A stretch of 64,000 nucleotides of DNA from Candidatus Zhuqueibacterota bacterium (GCA_016931935.1 JAFGDW010000271.1:1-64000), one strand, 5' to 3'. Shown: positions 39,678 to 48,271, counted from the first letter of the stretch. Notes: generated from the letters alone by a model not told the origin. Made by a program: numbers and translations.

Positions 39678-41683
39678 ATTTTAGTCTGAAATTTTTCCGT
39701 GCGTTTTTATCATGTTTTGTTATTGCTGTCTTGCTTCAATTTAGCCTTCCTGTGGACAGTTGTTCATTTTTAAAAACCAAAGGTACGGATATTGTCGATT
39801 CATCCGGCGAGCCAATTCTGTTGCGCGGTATCGGTCTGGGCGGCTGGTTGGTGCCTGAGGGCTATATGATGCACATTCCCGGCTTCGGCTCACCCAGTTC
39901 GATCCGAACTTTGATTACTGAGCTCGTCGGTGAAGATAACGCAACTGATTTCTATAAACGTTACACCGAAAATTATGTCACCGAAAAGGATGTCGAGCAA
40001 CTCGCCGCATGGGGTTTCAACTCAATCCGATTACCGTTCAATTATCGAATGTTCTCCCCGGAAGATCAGCCCGATGTGTTTCTGGAAGATGGTTTTCAAA
40101 TAATCGATCAACTGCTCGGATGGTGCGAGAAGCACAAGCTTTACCTAATTCTTGATATGCACTGTGCCCCGGGCGGCCAGAATGCCGGAAACATCAGTGA
40201 TAGCGATGGGGAAGTGGCGCGTTTATGGACCGACTCAAAGAACCAGACACTTGCTGTAGATATTTGGACAAAGATTGCTGAACATTATAAAGATGCAGAA
40301 TGGATCGGTGGATACGATTTGATCAACGAAACCGCCTGGGATTTTGGCGGCCAGAACACGCCGTTGCGCAACTTGATGATCAGTATTACCCGGGCGATTC
40401 GTAAAGTGGACACGAATCATATTGTATTTATCGAAGGGAATTGGTACGCCACCGATTTCACTTCGCTCTCGCCGATTTGGGACACCAATATGGCGTATAG
40501 TTTCCATAAGTACTGGAGTGTAAATGATACCGAATCGATTCAGTCCTATCTCACACTCCGCAATCAGAACAAAGTACCGCTGTGGGTCGGAGAGTTTGGT
40601 GAAAATTCCAATCCATGGATTTATGATTGTACGAAATTATTGGAAGACAATAACATTGGCTGGTGTTTCTGGCCGCATAAAAAATTCGACACAATTACCG
40701 GGCCGCTTTCGGTGCCGATAACCAGCAATTACCAAAAGGTGCTCGATTATTGGAATAATGGCACGAACAAACCATCGGTGGATAACGCAATGCAGGGATT
40801 GATGGAAATGGCGGATGGATTGGCGCTGAATCGCTGTGAACGACATCTCGATGTGTTATCACCGCTGTTTTTGGAATACTCAAACAAACCGACGCCGTTT
40901 AAAACCAATGTTATTCCTGGCTTTATTCAGTGCGTGGATTATGATGAAGGCAAAGCCGGAATCGCCTATGCCGACAACGATTACCAACGAACTCGTTGGG
41001 ATATTTATCAACCCTGGAATAAGGGCGGTAAATATCGTAACGATGGTGTGGATATTGATGTGGCGGATGCCTCATCCGGCAGCGTGTATTATGCTGGCTG
41101 GATAGAAGATGGGGAATGGATGCTGTACACTGTCAACGTTCAGGAAGCCGGGAAATATACGATTTATGTCAAAGTAGCAGCGCAATCATCAGGGGGCAAA
41201 ATCGTAGTCCAACTCAATAGTTCAGCGATCGCTAATTTTAATATTCCGGCAACCGGTGGCTGGCAAACCTGGAAATCAGTTTCGGCGATCGCATCACAAC
41301 CATTGAACGCAGGCAAACAATATTTGAAGTTGGCAATTATCACTGGCGGATTTAATATCAGTTCGATTCGTTTTGTCCCTGAAGGAGTGGGCGTTGAAAA
41401 GAAATCCGAATTGATGCCGCAGGAATTCAGACTGGAACAGAATTTCCCCAATCCGTTTAATCCGGTGACGACGATTCACTATGCCATTCCCCACAATGCA
41501 TTTGTATCGTTAAAGATTTACAATACAATCGGTGAAGAAGTCGATACACTTATCCATATGAATCAGATGGCGGGCCAACACAGTGTATCCTATAACGCCA
41601 CGGATTTAGCTAGTGGGATTTATGTGTATAGGCTAAAAGCCGATCAATTTGTGGCGACGCGGAAGTTTGTGTTGGTGCAATAG
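39674..41683 (+). CDS. GH5-family glucanase with CBM6 and T9SS sorting domain
   Basis: A 669-residue secreted enzyme translated from an ATGA overlap with the lichenase, so the two are coupled. Signal peptide about 1-28. The GH5 barrel (about 35-380) shows GIGLGGWLVPEGYM at the start, GFNSIRLPFNYRMF, LILDMHCAPGGQN, acid/base Glu219 in YDLINETAW and nucleophile Glu307 in LWVGEFGEN. These features are those of exo-beta-1,3-glucanase-like and related GH5 subfamilies acting on beta-glucans. A CBM6-type domain follows (about 420-575: YYAGWIEDGEWMLYTVNV, GWQTWKSVSA), a family that often binds beta-1,3-glucan ends. The last 85 residues are a T9SS domain (EQNFPNPFNPVTTIHYA...KFVLVQ). It closes the beta-glucan locus and works at the cell surface. 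Exact linkage preference is open. Confidence 0.9.
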   Translation: MNFSLKFFRAFLSCFVIAVLLQFSLPVDSCSFLKTKGTDIVDSSGEPILLRGIGLGGWLVPEGYMMHIPGFGSPSSIRTLITELVGEDNATDFYKRYTENYVTEKDVEQLAAWGFNSIRLPFNYRMFSPEDQPDVFLEDGFQIIDQLLGWCEKHKLYLILDMHCAPGGQNAGNISDSDGEVARLWTDSKNQTLAVDIWTKIAEHYKDAEWIGGYDLINETAWDFGGQNTPLRNLMISITRAIRKVDTNHIVFIEGNWYATDFTSLSPIWDTNMAYSFHKYWSVNDTESIQSYLTLRNQNKVPLWVGEFGENSNPWIYDCTKLLEDNNIGWCFWPHKKFDTITGPLSVPITSNYQKVLDYWNNGTNKPSVDNAMQGLMEMADGLALNRCERHLDVLSPLFLEYSNKPTPFKTNVIPGFIQCVDYDEGKAGIAYADNDYQRTRWDIYQPWNKGGKYRNDGVDIDVADASSGSVYYAGWIEDGEWMLYTVNVQEAGKYTIYVKVAAQSSGGKIVVQLNSSAIANFNIPATGGWQTWKSVSAIASQPLNAGKQYLKLAIITGGFNISSIRFVPEGVGVEKKSELMPQEFRLEQNFPNPFNPVTTIHYAIPHNAFVSLKIYNTIGEEVDTLIHMNQMAGQHSVSYNATDLASGIYVYRLKADQFVATRKFVLVQ

Positions 41684-41882
41684 GGTGAAGCATACAGAGT
41701 TAATTTGAATTGTAAAAAAAGTAATTTTCATTCTAATAGATTAGATTTGTCAAAATTAGTTTTTTAAATCTAAGAAGTGGTCGGTTTATTTTTACATAAC
41801 TCCATTCAATGAGCAATTTTTACTTGAAACAGACGCAAAAATAGTTTAAATTATGTGAAATTAAATTGCAAGCGGAGGAATT

Positions 41883-42125
41883 ATGAGTATGATGAGTATT
41901 CAAATCGACGATAATAAACGAAAAGTGTTGAAAGAAATTGCCACAATGGAAGGAAAAAGCATGAATGGAATTGTTGCGGACATTATTGAAGATTATATAA
42001 TGAAGAATAAAAATAAAATTAAAGAACGATCTGAAAAAGAATATCTTGTTCAAATTATGAAATTATCAGAAAAGTCATTTCTTGAATGGGATAATGAAGA
42101 TGATGAAATCTACAATGACCTGTAA
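41883..42125 (+). CDS. Ribbon-helix-helix (CopG-like) antitoxin
   Basis: An 80-residue protein with a textbook ribosome site (GGAGG, 6 bases before the ATG). The N-terminal strand MMSIQIDDNKRKVLKEIA followed by two helices is the ribbon-helix-helix DNA-binding form used by type II antitoxins to bind their operator. The acidic tail EWDNEDDEIYNDL is the kind of region that wraps and blocks a MazF toxin. Its end overlaps the start of the toxin gene, so the pair is co-translated and probably autoregulated. Confidence 0.8.
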   Translation: MSMMSIQIDDNKRKVLKEIATMEGKSMNGIVADIIEDYIMKNKNKIKERSEKEYLVQIMKLSEKSFLEWDNEDDEIYNDL

Positions 42126-42450
42126 AAAATGGGACATCATTTTGGTTCCATTTCCCTTTTCCGACCTAACTGCAACTAAAAAACGGCCAGCGCTTGTTAT
42201 TTCTCCTGATGAATTTAATACAGGTATTGATGTTGTAATTGCATTTATAACCAGCAAGTTGGATTCGCCATATAGGATTGGTGATTATCAAATACAAGCA
42301 TGGCAAAATGCAAATTTGCCCAAACCTTCAATGATTCGGATGAAATTTACAACACTCGACAAGAGCATTATTATCAAAAAGCTTGGAAGATTGGATAATC
42401 GTGACATAGCTGAATTCGTTGAATTACTAAAAGATTTTGTTACGAAGTAG
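42103..42450 (+). CDS. MazF/PemK-family toxin (endoribonuclease)
   Basis: A 115-residue protein from this start; several in-frame ATG codons (42094, 42100, 42103, 42115) lie inside the antitoxin's end, and the exact one is uncertain. KKWDIILVPFPFSDLTATKKRPALVIS is spread over the first 35 residues and is the MazF/PemK pattern (WDIxLVxFPFSD...KxRPALVxS). A SIRMK-like segment (PSMIRMKFTTLD) and a C-terminal helix follow. MazF toxins cut mRNA at short motifs. Together with the upstream RHH protein it is a type II toxin-antitoxin module placed right after the glucan locus. Confidence 0.88.
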   Translation: MKSTMTCKKWDIILVPFPFSDLTATKKRPALVISPDEFNTGIDVVIAFITSKLDSPYRIGDYQIQAWQNANLPKPSMIRMKFTTLDKSIIIKKLGRLDNRDIAEFVELLKDFVTK

Positions 42451-42573
42451 ACTACCCGCTTATAGCTTGTCGCAACTCAATTTATTGATAAATGTCAAAA
42501 TTGCCAAAAATATTTCTTGACAAATACATATTTTTTTATTATGTTTCAATTATTCCTGAAAGGATTGAATGCT

Positions 42574-43071
42574 ATGTTGAGTGAAGAATATAGTCGTTTT
42601 ATAGAATCGTGGGGATCGTTGGGTGTATTTTGGGGCATTAACCGTTCGATGGCGCGCATACATGCATTTCTGATGCTATCGGAACAACCAGTTGATTTGG
42701 ATACGATTTCCGATACATTGAATATCAGTCGCGGCAACGCCAGCATGAGTTTGAAGGAGCTACGAAGCTGGGGCGCCATTCAGCGGGTACATGCGTCAGG
42801 AGACCGGCGTGATTTCTATATTGTGGAACAGGATGCCTGGCGGATGTTATTCAAAATTGCGAAAGGCAGAAAAGAGCGCGAATTTAATCCCGCTTTGTAT
42901 GCCTTGCGCGATTTAATGTCAGAAGCGGATACAGAACAACAGGCGCAGGTAAATGCCAGACTTACACAGATGGAAGAAATTTTATCGACCGTGCATGCTG
43001 TTATGAACAAAGCGCTGGAGAGTGAAAAATCAAGTAAACGGATGTTTGATATTTTGAAGAATTTTGTATAA
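42574..43071 (+). CDS. GbsR/MarR-family transcriptional regulator
   Basis: A 165-residue regulator. The start at 42574 has AAAGGA nine bases upstream. The winged-helix core is visible: MARIHAFLMLSEQPVDLDTI, DTLNISRGNASMSLKELRSW (recognition helix), GAIQRVHASGDRRDFYIVEQD (wing). The N-terminal FIESWGSLGVFWGINRSMAR is characteristic of the GbsR branch of MarR proteins. C-terminal helices (about 110-165) would dimerise. Four small membrane proteins follow on the same strand, and the regulator probably controls them or responds to membrane or osmotic stress. GbsR itself controls choline/glycine-betaine genes, but none are seen here, so the signal is unknown. Confidence 0.85.
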   Translation: MLSEEYSRFIESWGSLGVFWGINRSMARIHAFLMLSEQPVDLDTISDTLNISRGNASMSLKELRSWGAIQRVHASGDRRDFYIVEQDAWRMLFKIAKGRKEREFNPALYALRDLMSEADTEQQAQVNARLTQMEEILSTVHAVMNKALESEKSSKRMFDILKNFV

Positions 43072-43145
43072 CAAAGGTTCGTGTGCAAAATTTTTTTAAA
43101 ATAAAGTTTCAGAGAATACTGAATATTCTAAATAGAAAGGATTAA

Positions 43146-43560
43146 ATGAAAACCAATGTCGCCCAACGAATGCTCATCGTTGCCGGGATCATGGAAATTG
43201 GAGTTGCAATCATGCATTTCATGATGCCCCGTTATCTCTCAGTAATTACATCTCTTAGTCCAAATCTTTACGATTTTTATTGTACTGCTAATCATAGCTG
43301 TTGGCTTATGCCAACTGGTGTTCGGAACACTCACGCTTTACCTGTCAAACAAGTTGATTACAAGTCAGGCGATCGCGCGATTTTATTTTTTATCACAAGC
43401 GTTTTTGTGGATAGCCCGATTTGTCCTTGAGATTGTTTGGCCAGTTAAGATAAACATGTTCGGCATCCCGAATCCGACAAAATATATTCTCATTTTGTGT
43501 ATTGTTATTGCATTATTATTTTTACTTCCCACGTTGCAAGTAATGAAAAACAAACAATAA
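43146..43560 (+). pseudogene. Small membrane protein interrupted by a frameshift
   Basis: The first part (MKTNVAQRMLIVAGIMEIGVA...) reads in one frame to about 43275 and the second part (FIVLLIIAVGLCQLVFGTL ... LLFLLPTLQVMKNKQ) in the next. The switch point is a run of five T at 43274-43278: removing one T joins the halves into a smooth protein of about 138 residues with four hydrophobic segments, ending at 43560. It is therefore one gene with a one-base insertion, or a sequencing/assembly error in a homopolymer. Function not recognised; it resembles its neighbours in size and topology. Confidence 0.75.
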
Positions 43561-43576
43561 ATAAGAAAGGTCGAAA

Positions 43577-43993
43577 ATGAAAAAAAATCAATTCATAGGT
43601 AAATGGACACTTACAGTTGGAATTATCATTGGCGTAATTGGCGTTATTCATAATTGTTTCACACCAACGTTGTGGCAGCAGGCGCTTAACGATGGCATTA
43701 CGCACGAACAGGCAGCAGGATTTGCATACTTTTTCTTGCTTAGTGGATCAGCATTTATATTAGCCGGGTTATTGATGGCATTCGCTTCATTTGATTTGAA
43801 AAAATCGGCACGTTGGGCATGGCAGGTGGTGTTAATTAATTGTACGTTTGTCGCGCTTGCAGGGATTGGTGCGATTGCAGGCGCCGGATTTCGAGGGAAT
43901 CTTTTGATTTATGTGTTATGCCTTGGCTCAATTTCAACAATTTTTCTATTACTTCGTTTCAGAAAAGAATTGGTACATGGTACGGTTCAATAA
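43577..43993 (+). CDS. Small four-helix membrane protein of unknown function
   Basis: A 138-residue hydrophobic protein, AAGG ribosome site, 16 bases after the previous gene. Four membrane segments are visible: WTLTVGIIIGVIGVIHNCF, FAYFFLLSGSAFILAGLLMAF, WQVVLINCTFVALAGIGAIAG and LLIYVLCLGSISTIFLLLRF. The pattern 'GxIHxxFTPxxWxxALxDGITHEQAAGFAYFF' is shared by small DUF-type membrane proteins found with MarR/GbsR regulators. No active site can be named. Confidence 0.75.
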   Translation: MKKNQFIGKWTLTVGIIIGVIGVIHNCFTPTLWQQALNDGITHEQAAGFAYFFLLSGSAFILAGLLMAFASFDLKKSARWAWQVVLINCTFVALAGIGAIAGAGFRGNLLIYVLCLGSISTIFLLLRFRKELVHGTVQ

Positions 43994-44015
43994 TTAACGA
44001 GAAGGGGAGTTTTGA

Positions 44016-44393
44016 ATGCGTCGAAAAATGTTATTATATGCTGGTGGAATTCTTACATTTTGTTTCGCACTTTTACATGCATCATTTTGGAAGTTAGGTA
44101 ATTGGAATGCAGAATTATTACGCATCAGTGCTGATAACAAAGGCATCGTAGAAATGTTGAATATCGCGTCCATCTACATGCTGCTATTTGCAGTTTTTGT
44201 GTCATTTTATCTTGCTAAAAAAACAGTATTCACGTTTACTGAAAAAGCACTGATCCTGTTTATTGCAGGTTATTATTTGCTGCGTATCGCATTTGGTGTT
44301 CCATTGTTCGGCGTTTGCGGTCAGGAGATTGTGATCTGGATTGCGTGCCTTGCTGTAGCCTCATGTTATCTTTTTGCGCTGCGTCCTGAGTGA
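44016..44393 (+). CDS. Small membrane protein of unknown function
   Basis: A 125-residue protein preceded by GAAGGGGAG. Four hydrophobic segments, beginning MLLYAGGILTFCFALLHASF and ending IVIWIACLAVASCYLFAL. It keeps the motif of a His in the first helix (LLHASFWKL) seen in similar positions in its neighbours (VIHNCF, IIHHIVL), suggesting that the four small proteins are distant relatives from repeated duplication. Confidence 0.72.
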   Translation: MRRKMLLYAGGILTFCFALLHASFWKLGNWNAELLRISADNKGIVEMLNIASIYMLLFAVFVSFYLAKKTVFTFTEKALILFIAGYYLLRIAFGVPLFGVCGQEIVIWIACLAVASCYLFALRPE

Positions 44394-44503
44394 AAATGGC
44401 GTGACAATTCGTCATAAAGAAAACATCTGTGATTAAAGTGACCCACGTGTTCATGTTCCGTTTTCCTGATTCCGCTTACCCAAAATTATCCAAAGGAAGC
44501 ATC

Positions 44504-44938
44504 GTGTCGAACCATCCAAAAATAATGTTACTCATCCCCATATCCGGTGTACTTAACATTCTGCTCGGGATTATACATCACATTGTGCTTTATATCACAT
44601 ATCACAAGTATAATGCTTTGATACGGTCAGAAATTACCACGTTATTATCTGATTTTCTATTGTTCTCAATGGGGATTGGCGTGGTGCTAATTTTCGTGGG
44701 ATTGCTAACATGTTATTGTTATTCCGGTATAAAAATGAATGAGAAATGGGCATGGGTAATATTGGTCGGAGTGAGTGTGTTGTTATTTATATTTGCATTG
44801 GCTGTCATTGTCGTTGTTAGTATTACTGCTCCAATTGCCTATGTCCATCTTCTGAATAGCGTGTTGATTGGAATTCCGTTATTGATAAATATTAGCGAGT
44901 TTAAGCAGAGAAAGGGTAAAACTGTTTCGTATGGATAA
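44504..44938 (+). CDS. Small membrane protein of unknown function (GTG start)
   Basis: A 144-residue protein. I prefer the GTG at 44504 because AAAGGAAG lies just upstream; an in-frame GTG at 44429 has no good ribosome site and would add 25 non-hydrophobic residues. Four membrane segments: IMLLIPISGVLNILLGIIHHIVLYI, FLLFSMGIGVVLIFVGLLTCY, WVILVGVSVLLFIFALAVIVVV (each given over positions 7-110) and HLLNSVLIGIPLLINI. Last gene of the GbsR-associated cluster; function not recognised. Confidence 0.65.
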   Translation: MSNHPKIMLLIPISGVLNILLGIIHHIVLYITYHKYNALIRSEITTLLSDFLLFSMGIGVVLIFVGLLTCYCYSGIKMNEKWAWVILVGVSVLLFIFALAVIVVVSITAPIAYVHLLNSVLIGIPLLINISEFKQRKGKTVSYG

Positions 44939-45083
44939 ATTGGCGGATCATGTTCAGGATTGACCAATTATTGTACCACTTTTCAAAAAGAAAAGGATCA
45001 ATTAAATTCACTTGAGACTTCGTGCGGATGTGGTACCAGCAGGTAGCGTGAAACGCGTACAACACCAAATGATACAGCAAAAA

Positions 45084-45115
45084 AAAGAGCCTTGAAAAAT
45101 TCGAGGCTCTTCTTT
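45084..45115. terminator. Strong terminator, probably bidirectional
   Basis: Twelve paired bases with a three-base loop: AAGAGCCTTGAA (45084-45095) pairs with TTCGAGGCTCTT (45099-45110), one G-T pair included. On the minus strand the stem is followed by a run of about eight T (A-run at 45078-45085 on the plus strand), ending the esterase transcript; on the plus strand TTCTTTAA follows. Confidence 0.85.
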
Positions 45116-45150
45116 AACATAATTATGGATCAATCGAGTGAAATATAATG

Positions 45151-47643
45151 CTATCGCTTGAGCATCAGCTTTTTCGAAAGATTGATATTATTTCCTTTCA
45201 GGCTATAAATATACATGCCCGATGCAAGATTGGATGCGTCAAATGTCACATTATACGTTCCAGCATCTAATTGGCCATTCACCAATTGGGTAACGACCTG
45301 GCCAAGCGTATTATATACTTTCAAGGTATAATTCCCCGCTTCAGCAATTGCTATTTGAATTGTCGTTGTCGGATTAAACGGATTGGGGAAGTTTTGTTTC
45401 AGATCGAATTCGGTTGGAACACTCGCATCATCCATTCTCGTTACCTCTGGCGGTGTTGCATCACTATTGGCTTTTGGTAACTCCGGTGACTCGGCGCCCA
45501 ATACTTCATATACGGGTCCGTCATCGATCGCTGTCCCGGATGCATCATGCGGAACCTGAACTAGAACTGTTGCTGGTTCAATATTCCATTCACAGTCGAA
45601 AACGCCAAGGTGGATCGTATAAACCCTGCCATTGCCGTTTCCTTTGCGTTCCTTTCTAAGATCGACTGAACGGAAGTCATCTGCAATCACAATGTCATTT
45701 AAGGTGTTACCATCACCATTTCCGTTTTCCGGCTCATCACTTGTTACACTGGCAATTTTAATTAAATCAGGTGATGCACAGGCACAATTATAATTATAAG
45801 CAATTGAAAGACCCAGTTCATTCAGGTCAATTGTCTGGTAATCATGATCTGGCGGCCACATAGAAAGTTCGTGTACTTCGGATTGAACTGCCTGGTGGGT
45901 TGGACCTGCATCGGGTCCGCCTAACTCGTAAGGACCATAGATATAACTTGTAATGCATAATTTATCCATTAAAGCGCCATCTTCGCGATAGGTAATGGTA
46001 AGTGTGTGGTCACCTGCCGTCAGGTCAGTCGTTTGGCCAACCGAAGTCCAAAATTTTGTTAATGGGTACCATTGCCACCCGACTGTACCCAATCCATTCA
46101 CTGTCACAAATGGTCCATCGTCAATTTTCATATAGTATGAATCATCACTTGCGGAAGGGCAATTTACCCGAGCAAAGAAATAGTACGCTGTATTCATTGT
46201 TACAGTAAACGGAATACTAATGGTGCTTTCAGGTCCGGTTGGAGGTACACTTGTACTGTTTAAACCGGCTTTGATTGTAATGTAGGCCCCATTTGAGGCA
46301 GCCTCATTCGTATATGTTTCCCAATCTGTGCCGTGGTTTGCACATTCAGTTTCAAAATAAAGCGTTTCGGCGCCAGTTGGATCAACCCAAAAATCCGGTA
46401 TCGTTGGATCTCCGGTTCCCCACCATTGCGTCCAGCGTTCATAATTATAATCCGGATACGGATGGACATGAACATCTGTATTCGCTGTCATGTTACCAAG
46501 CATGAATTTTTCCACAAAGGCTTCTATCGAAGGTAACTGGCTGGCTGGGACAGCACAGTGCCCATGTCCGCCATCGATATAAAAACCGAACCGGTCGCCT
46601 ATTCCAAATTCTTCATAAACCTGCTGCGTTGCCCGTGTGGATGCATAGCAGGATGGATTTGCAAGCCATTCATAATTTGTATTACCCGTAACCAGTAAGG
46701 CTCTGGGCGCCACCATAGCCATCAACTCATGATGATCGTAAGGCAGTTTATCGGGAAGGGGGATAAATTGACGCAGTTGGTCAGCAAACCAATTATAATC
46801 GGTGTTCCCGATAGTCTCCACATTTCCCAATGTTTCCGAGACCCGCCAGGCAGGAGCGCCGCCGCCGCCAGATTCCTGGGCAATGGTGAGCGCAACCCGC
46901 TCGTCAAATGCACCAGCAAACAGCGCCATTTTACCTGCATAAGAACAGCCGGTCACTGCAATATGCTCCAGATCTATCGGGAGATCAGCCTGTACCAACT
47001 CCAGACCATCGATGATTCGGCTGACTCCCCAGGCCCATGCACTGTATTGTCCCGTATTCGAAGGATTAAGATCAGGGTAAAGCCGATAGTAAGGATTCGT
47101 AGGTTGCGGATTGCCATATGTCGTTACATTATTAGCATTGAACCTGATGGTTGCAATATTACGACTTGAAAATACACTTGACGGAATACTGCCACTTGCA
47201 CTATTCATCCCAATAACTGCCGGGAACGGACCGCTTCCCATCGGGAGGACAACTTGTGATGTCAGCGTAAGTGTATAACCATTTATAGTGACATACACTT
47301 TGAGTGTACCCGAAGAGTAGGTGGCAGTAATGTCGTCCGGACGAACTGGCTTTTCACCAATCTCATAATGTTCAATCTCAGCTTTGATCTCGGCGCGTCG
47401 ATGACTCCAATCGCTGAAGTCGGTGGAACGGTCGCTCCCATCCGACCACACAAAGGGATCGGGTAAAGGCCGAATGATTGGAAGTTCGTCGAAAGTAGGC
47501 AATACTGGCGGAGCGAAGCTCGCACCCGTGTTCTCCACATCGTAGACTAAGGGAGCCTGGGCGAATACATTTATACCTGCGAATGTAATCAATAGAAGTA
47601 CAGCATTTAAGATGGCTATAAAACTTCGAATTGTAATTTTCAT
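45151..47643 (-). CDS. CE15-family glucuronoyl esterase with carbohydrate-binding and T9SS domains
   Basis: An 830-residue secreted protein with AAGGAG upstream and a signal peptide ending VFAQ (residue 29). Residues about 45-400 are a CE15 alpha/beta-hydrolase, which splits ester bonds between lignin alcohols and glucuronic acid side chains of xylan. The triad is visible: Ser234 in TGCSYAGKMALFAGA, Glu257 in IAQESGGGG and a His in GGHGHC (His360 or His362). In the classic motif GCSRxGK the fourth residue is Arg; here it is Tyr. Residues about 415-570 are a jelly-roll likely to bind carbohydrate (YFFARVNCPSASDDSYYMKI, LTAGDHTLTITYREDG). About 580-720 is an unassigned sandwich rich in Asn/Gly. 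The C-terminus is a T9SS domain (KQNFPNPFNPTTTIQIA ... KLMLKR). It stands alone between convergent and divergent genes. Confidence 0.9.
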   Translation of the reverse strand: MKITIRSFIAILNAVLLLITFAGINVFAQAPLVYDVENTGASFAPPVLPTFDELPIIRPLPDPFVWSDGSDRSTDFSDWSHRRAEIKAEIEHYEIGEKPVRPDDITATYSSGTLKVYVTINGYTLTLTSQVVLPMGSGPFPAVIGMNSASGSIPSSVFSSRNIATIRFNANNVTTYGNPQPTNPYYRLYPDLNPSNTGQYSAWAWGVSRIIDGLELVQADLPIDLEHIAVTGCSYAGKMALFAGAFDERVALTIAQESGGGGAPAWRVSETLGNVETIGNTDYNWFADQLRQFIPLPDKLPYDHHELMAMVAPRALLVTGNTNYEWLANPSCYASTRATQQVYEEFGIGDRFGFYIDGGHGHCAVPASQLPSIEAFVEKFMLGNMTANTDVHVHPYPDYNYERWTQWWGTGDPTIPDFWVDPTGAETLYFETECANHGTDWETYTNEAASNGAYITIKAGLNSTSVPPTGPESTISIPFTVTMNTAYYFFARVNCPSASDDSYYMKIDDGPFVTVNGLGTVGWQWYPLTKFWTSVGQTTDLTAGDHTLTITYREDGALMDKLCITSYIYGPYELGGPDAGPTHQAVQSEVHELSMWPPDHDYQTIDLNELGLSIAYNYNCACASPDLIKIASVTSDEPENGNGDGNTLNDIVIADDFRSVDLRKERKGNGNGRVYTIHLGVFDCEWNIEPATVLVQVPHDASGTAIDDGPVYEVLGAESPELPKANSDATPPEVTRMDDASVPTEFDLKQNFPNPFNPTTTIQIAIAEAGNYTLKVYNTLGQVVTQLVNGQLDAGTYNVTFDASNLASGMYIYSLKGNNINLSKKLMLKR

Positions 47644-47768
47644 TTCATTCTCCTTAATACATTGGTTTTTAAATTAATTTTTCCAAGAATAATGAAAACG
47701 ATCTGGTTTTCATTTATCTGTAGAGATTTTTAAATAAAAACATTTGTAACAAATCAATAGTCGATGGT

Positions 47769-47810
47769 CCTGTTGGTCTGCCGCGGCACGAACGGTGTCG
47801 TAGGGCACAA
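47769..47810 (+). repeat. Dispersed intergenic repeat, shortened copy C
   Basis: Only the two ends of the family remain: TGTTGGTCTGCCGCGG joined to CACGAACGGTGTCGTAGGGC. It looks like an internal-deletion derivative of copies A and B. Confidence 0.6.
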
Positions 47811-48028
47811 TGACTATTTTTATTGCACGAATACAACATTTTGTTTAAGCTTAAGAGTGGAAATGAAGTTCGGTTATCAAGGACTGTGTTCCTTTCATTT
47901 CACCCACCTCCTTTCATGTTTACGTGATGAGTTATGCGATTTGCTTAGAAATAGCTTGTTCCGCAACAAAGGCAAATTTAATCAAATATCTCCAGAAAAA
48001 TTATGAATCCATTCAATGTTGGATGGCT

Positions 48029-48140
48029 ATGTTGACTTCGACAAACTCAGCCACGGAAAGTCTCCCGTACCCTGTGCTTACCATCACGCAGCAGCGTGCT
48101 GCCTTTGTTTGTGGCACGAACGGAGTCGTAAGGTACAATC
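48029..48140 (+). repeat. Dispersed intergenic repeat, copy B
   Basis: About 112 bp with the same block order as copy A: ATGTTGACTTCGAC, ACTCAGCCACGG, CCGTACCCTGTGCTTACC, CACGCAGCAGCGTGCTGCC, and GCACGAACGGAGTCGTAAGG. It abuts the MITE-like element. Confidence 0.7.
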
Positions 48141-48149
48141 ATCATTATT

Positions 48150-48271
48150 TAGTGTCCGTTCGGAAATGGTTGATTTTGTAACGCAATCATCTTGATTGCA
48201 AGTTAAATATTGAGTTATATAAGAAATTACAACAAGCTTGAAGCTTATCGTACTTTCCCGGACAGACACTA
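48150..48271. mobile_element. MITE-like element with ~18-bp terminal inverted repeats
   Basis: Left end TAGTGTCCGTTCGGAAA (48150-48166) and the reverse complement of the right end TAGTGTCTGTCCGGGAAA (48271-48254) match at 14 of 17 positions with one gap. The 122-bp unit has no gene. TAGTGTCnGTnCGG ends are of the kind found on insertion sequences, so this may be a non-autonomous derivative or a deleted IS. A target-site duplication is not clear. Confidence 0.55.

Noticed and set aside
47764..48181. Short plus-strand frames in the 47.6-48.9 kb gap
   Set aside because: They consist of repeat copies B and C and lack ribosome sites or domains.
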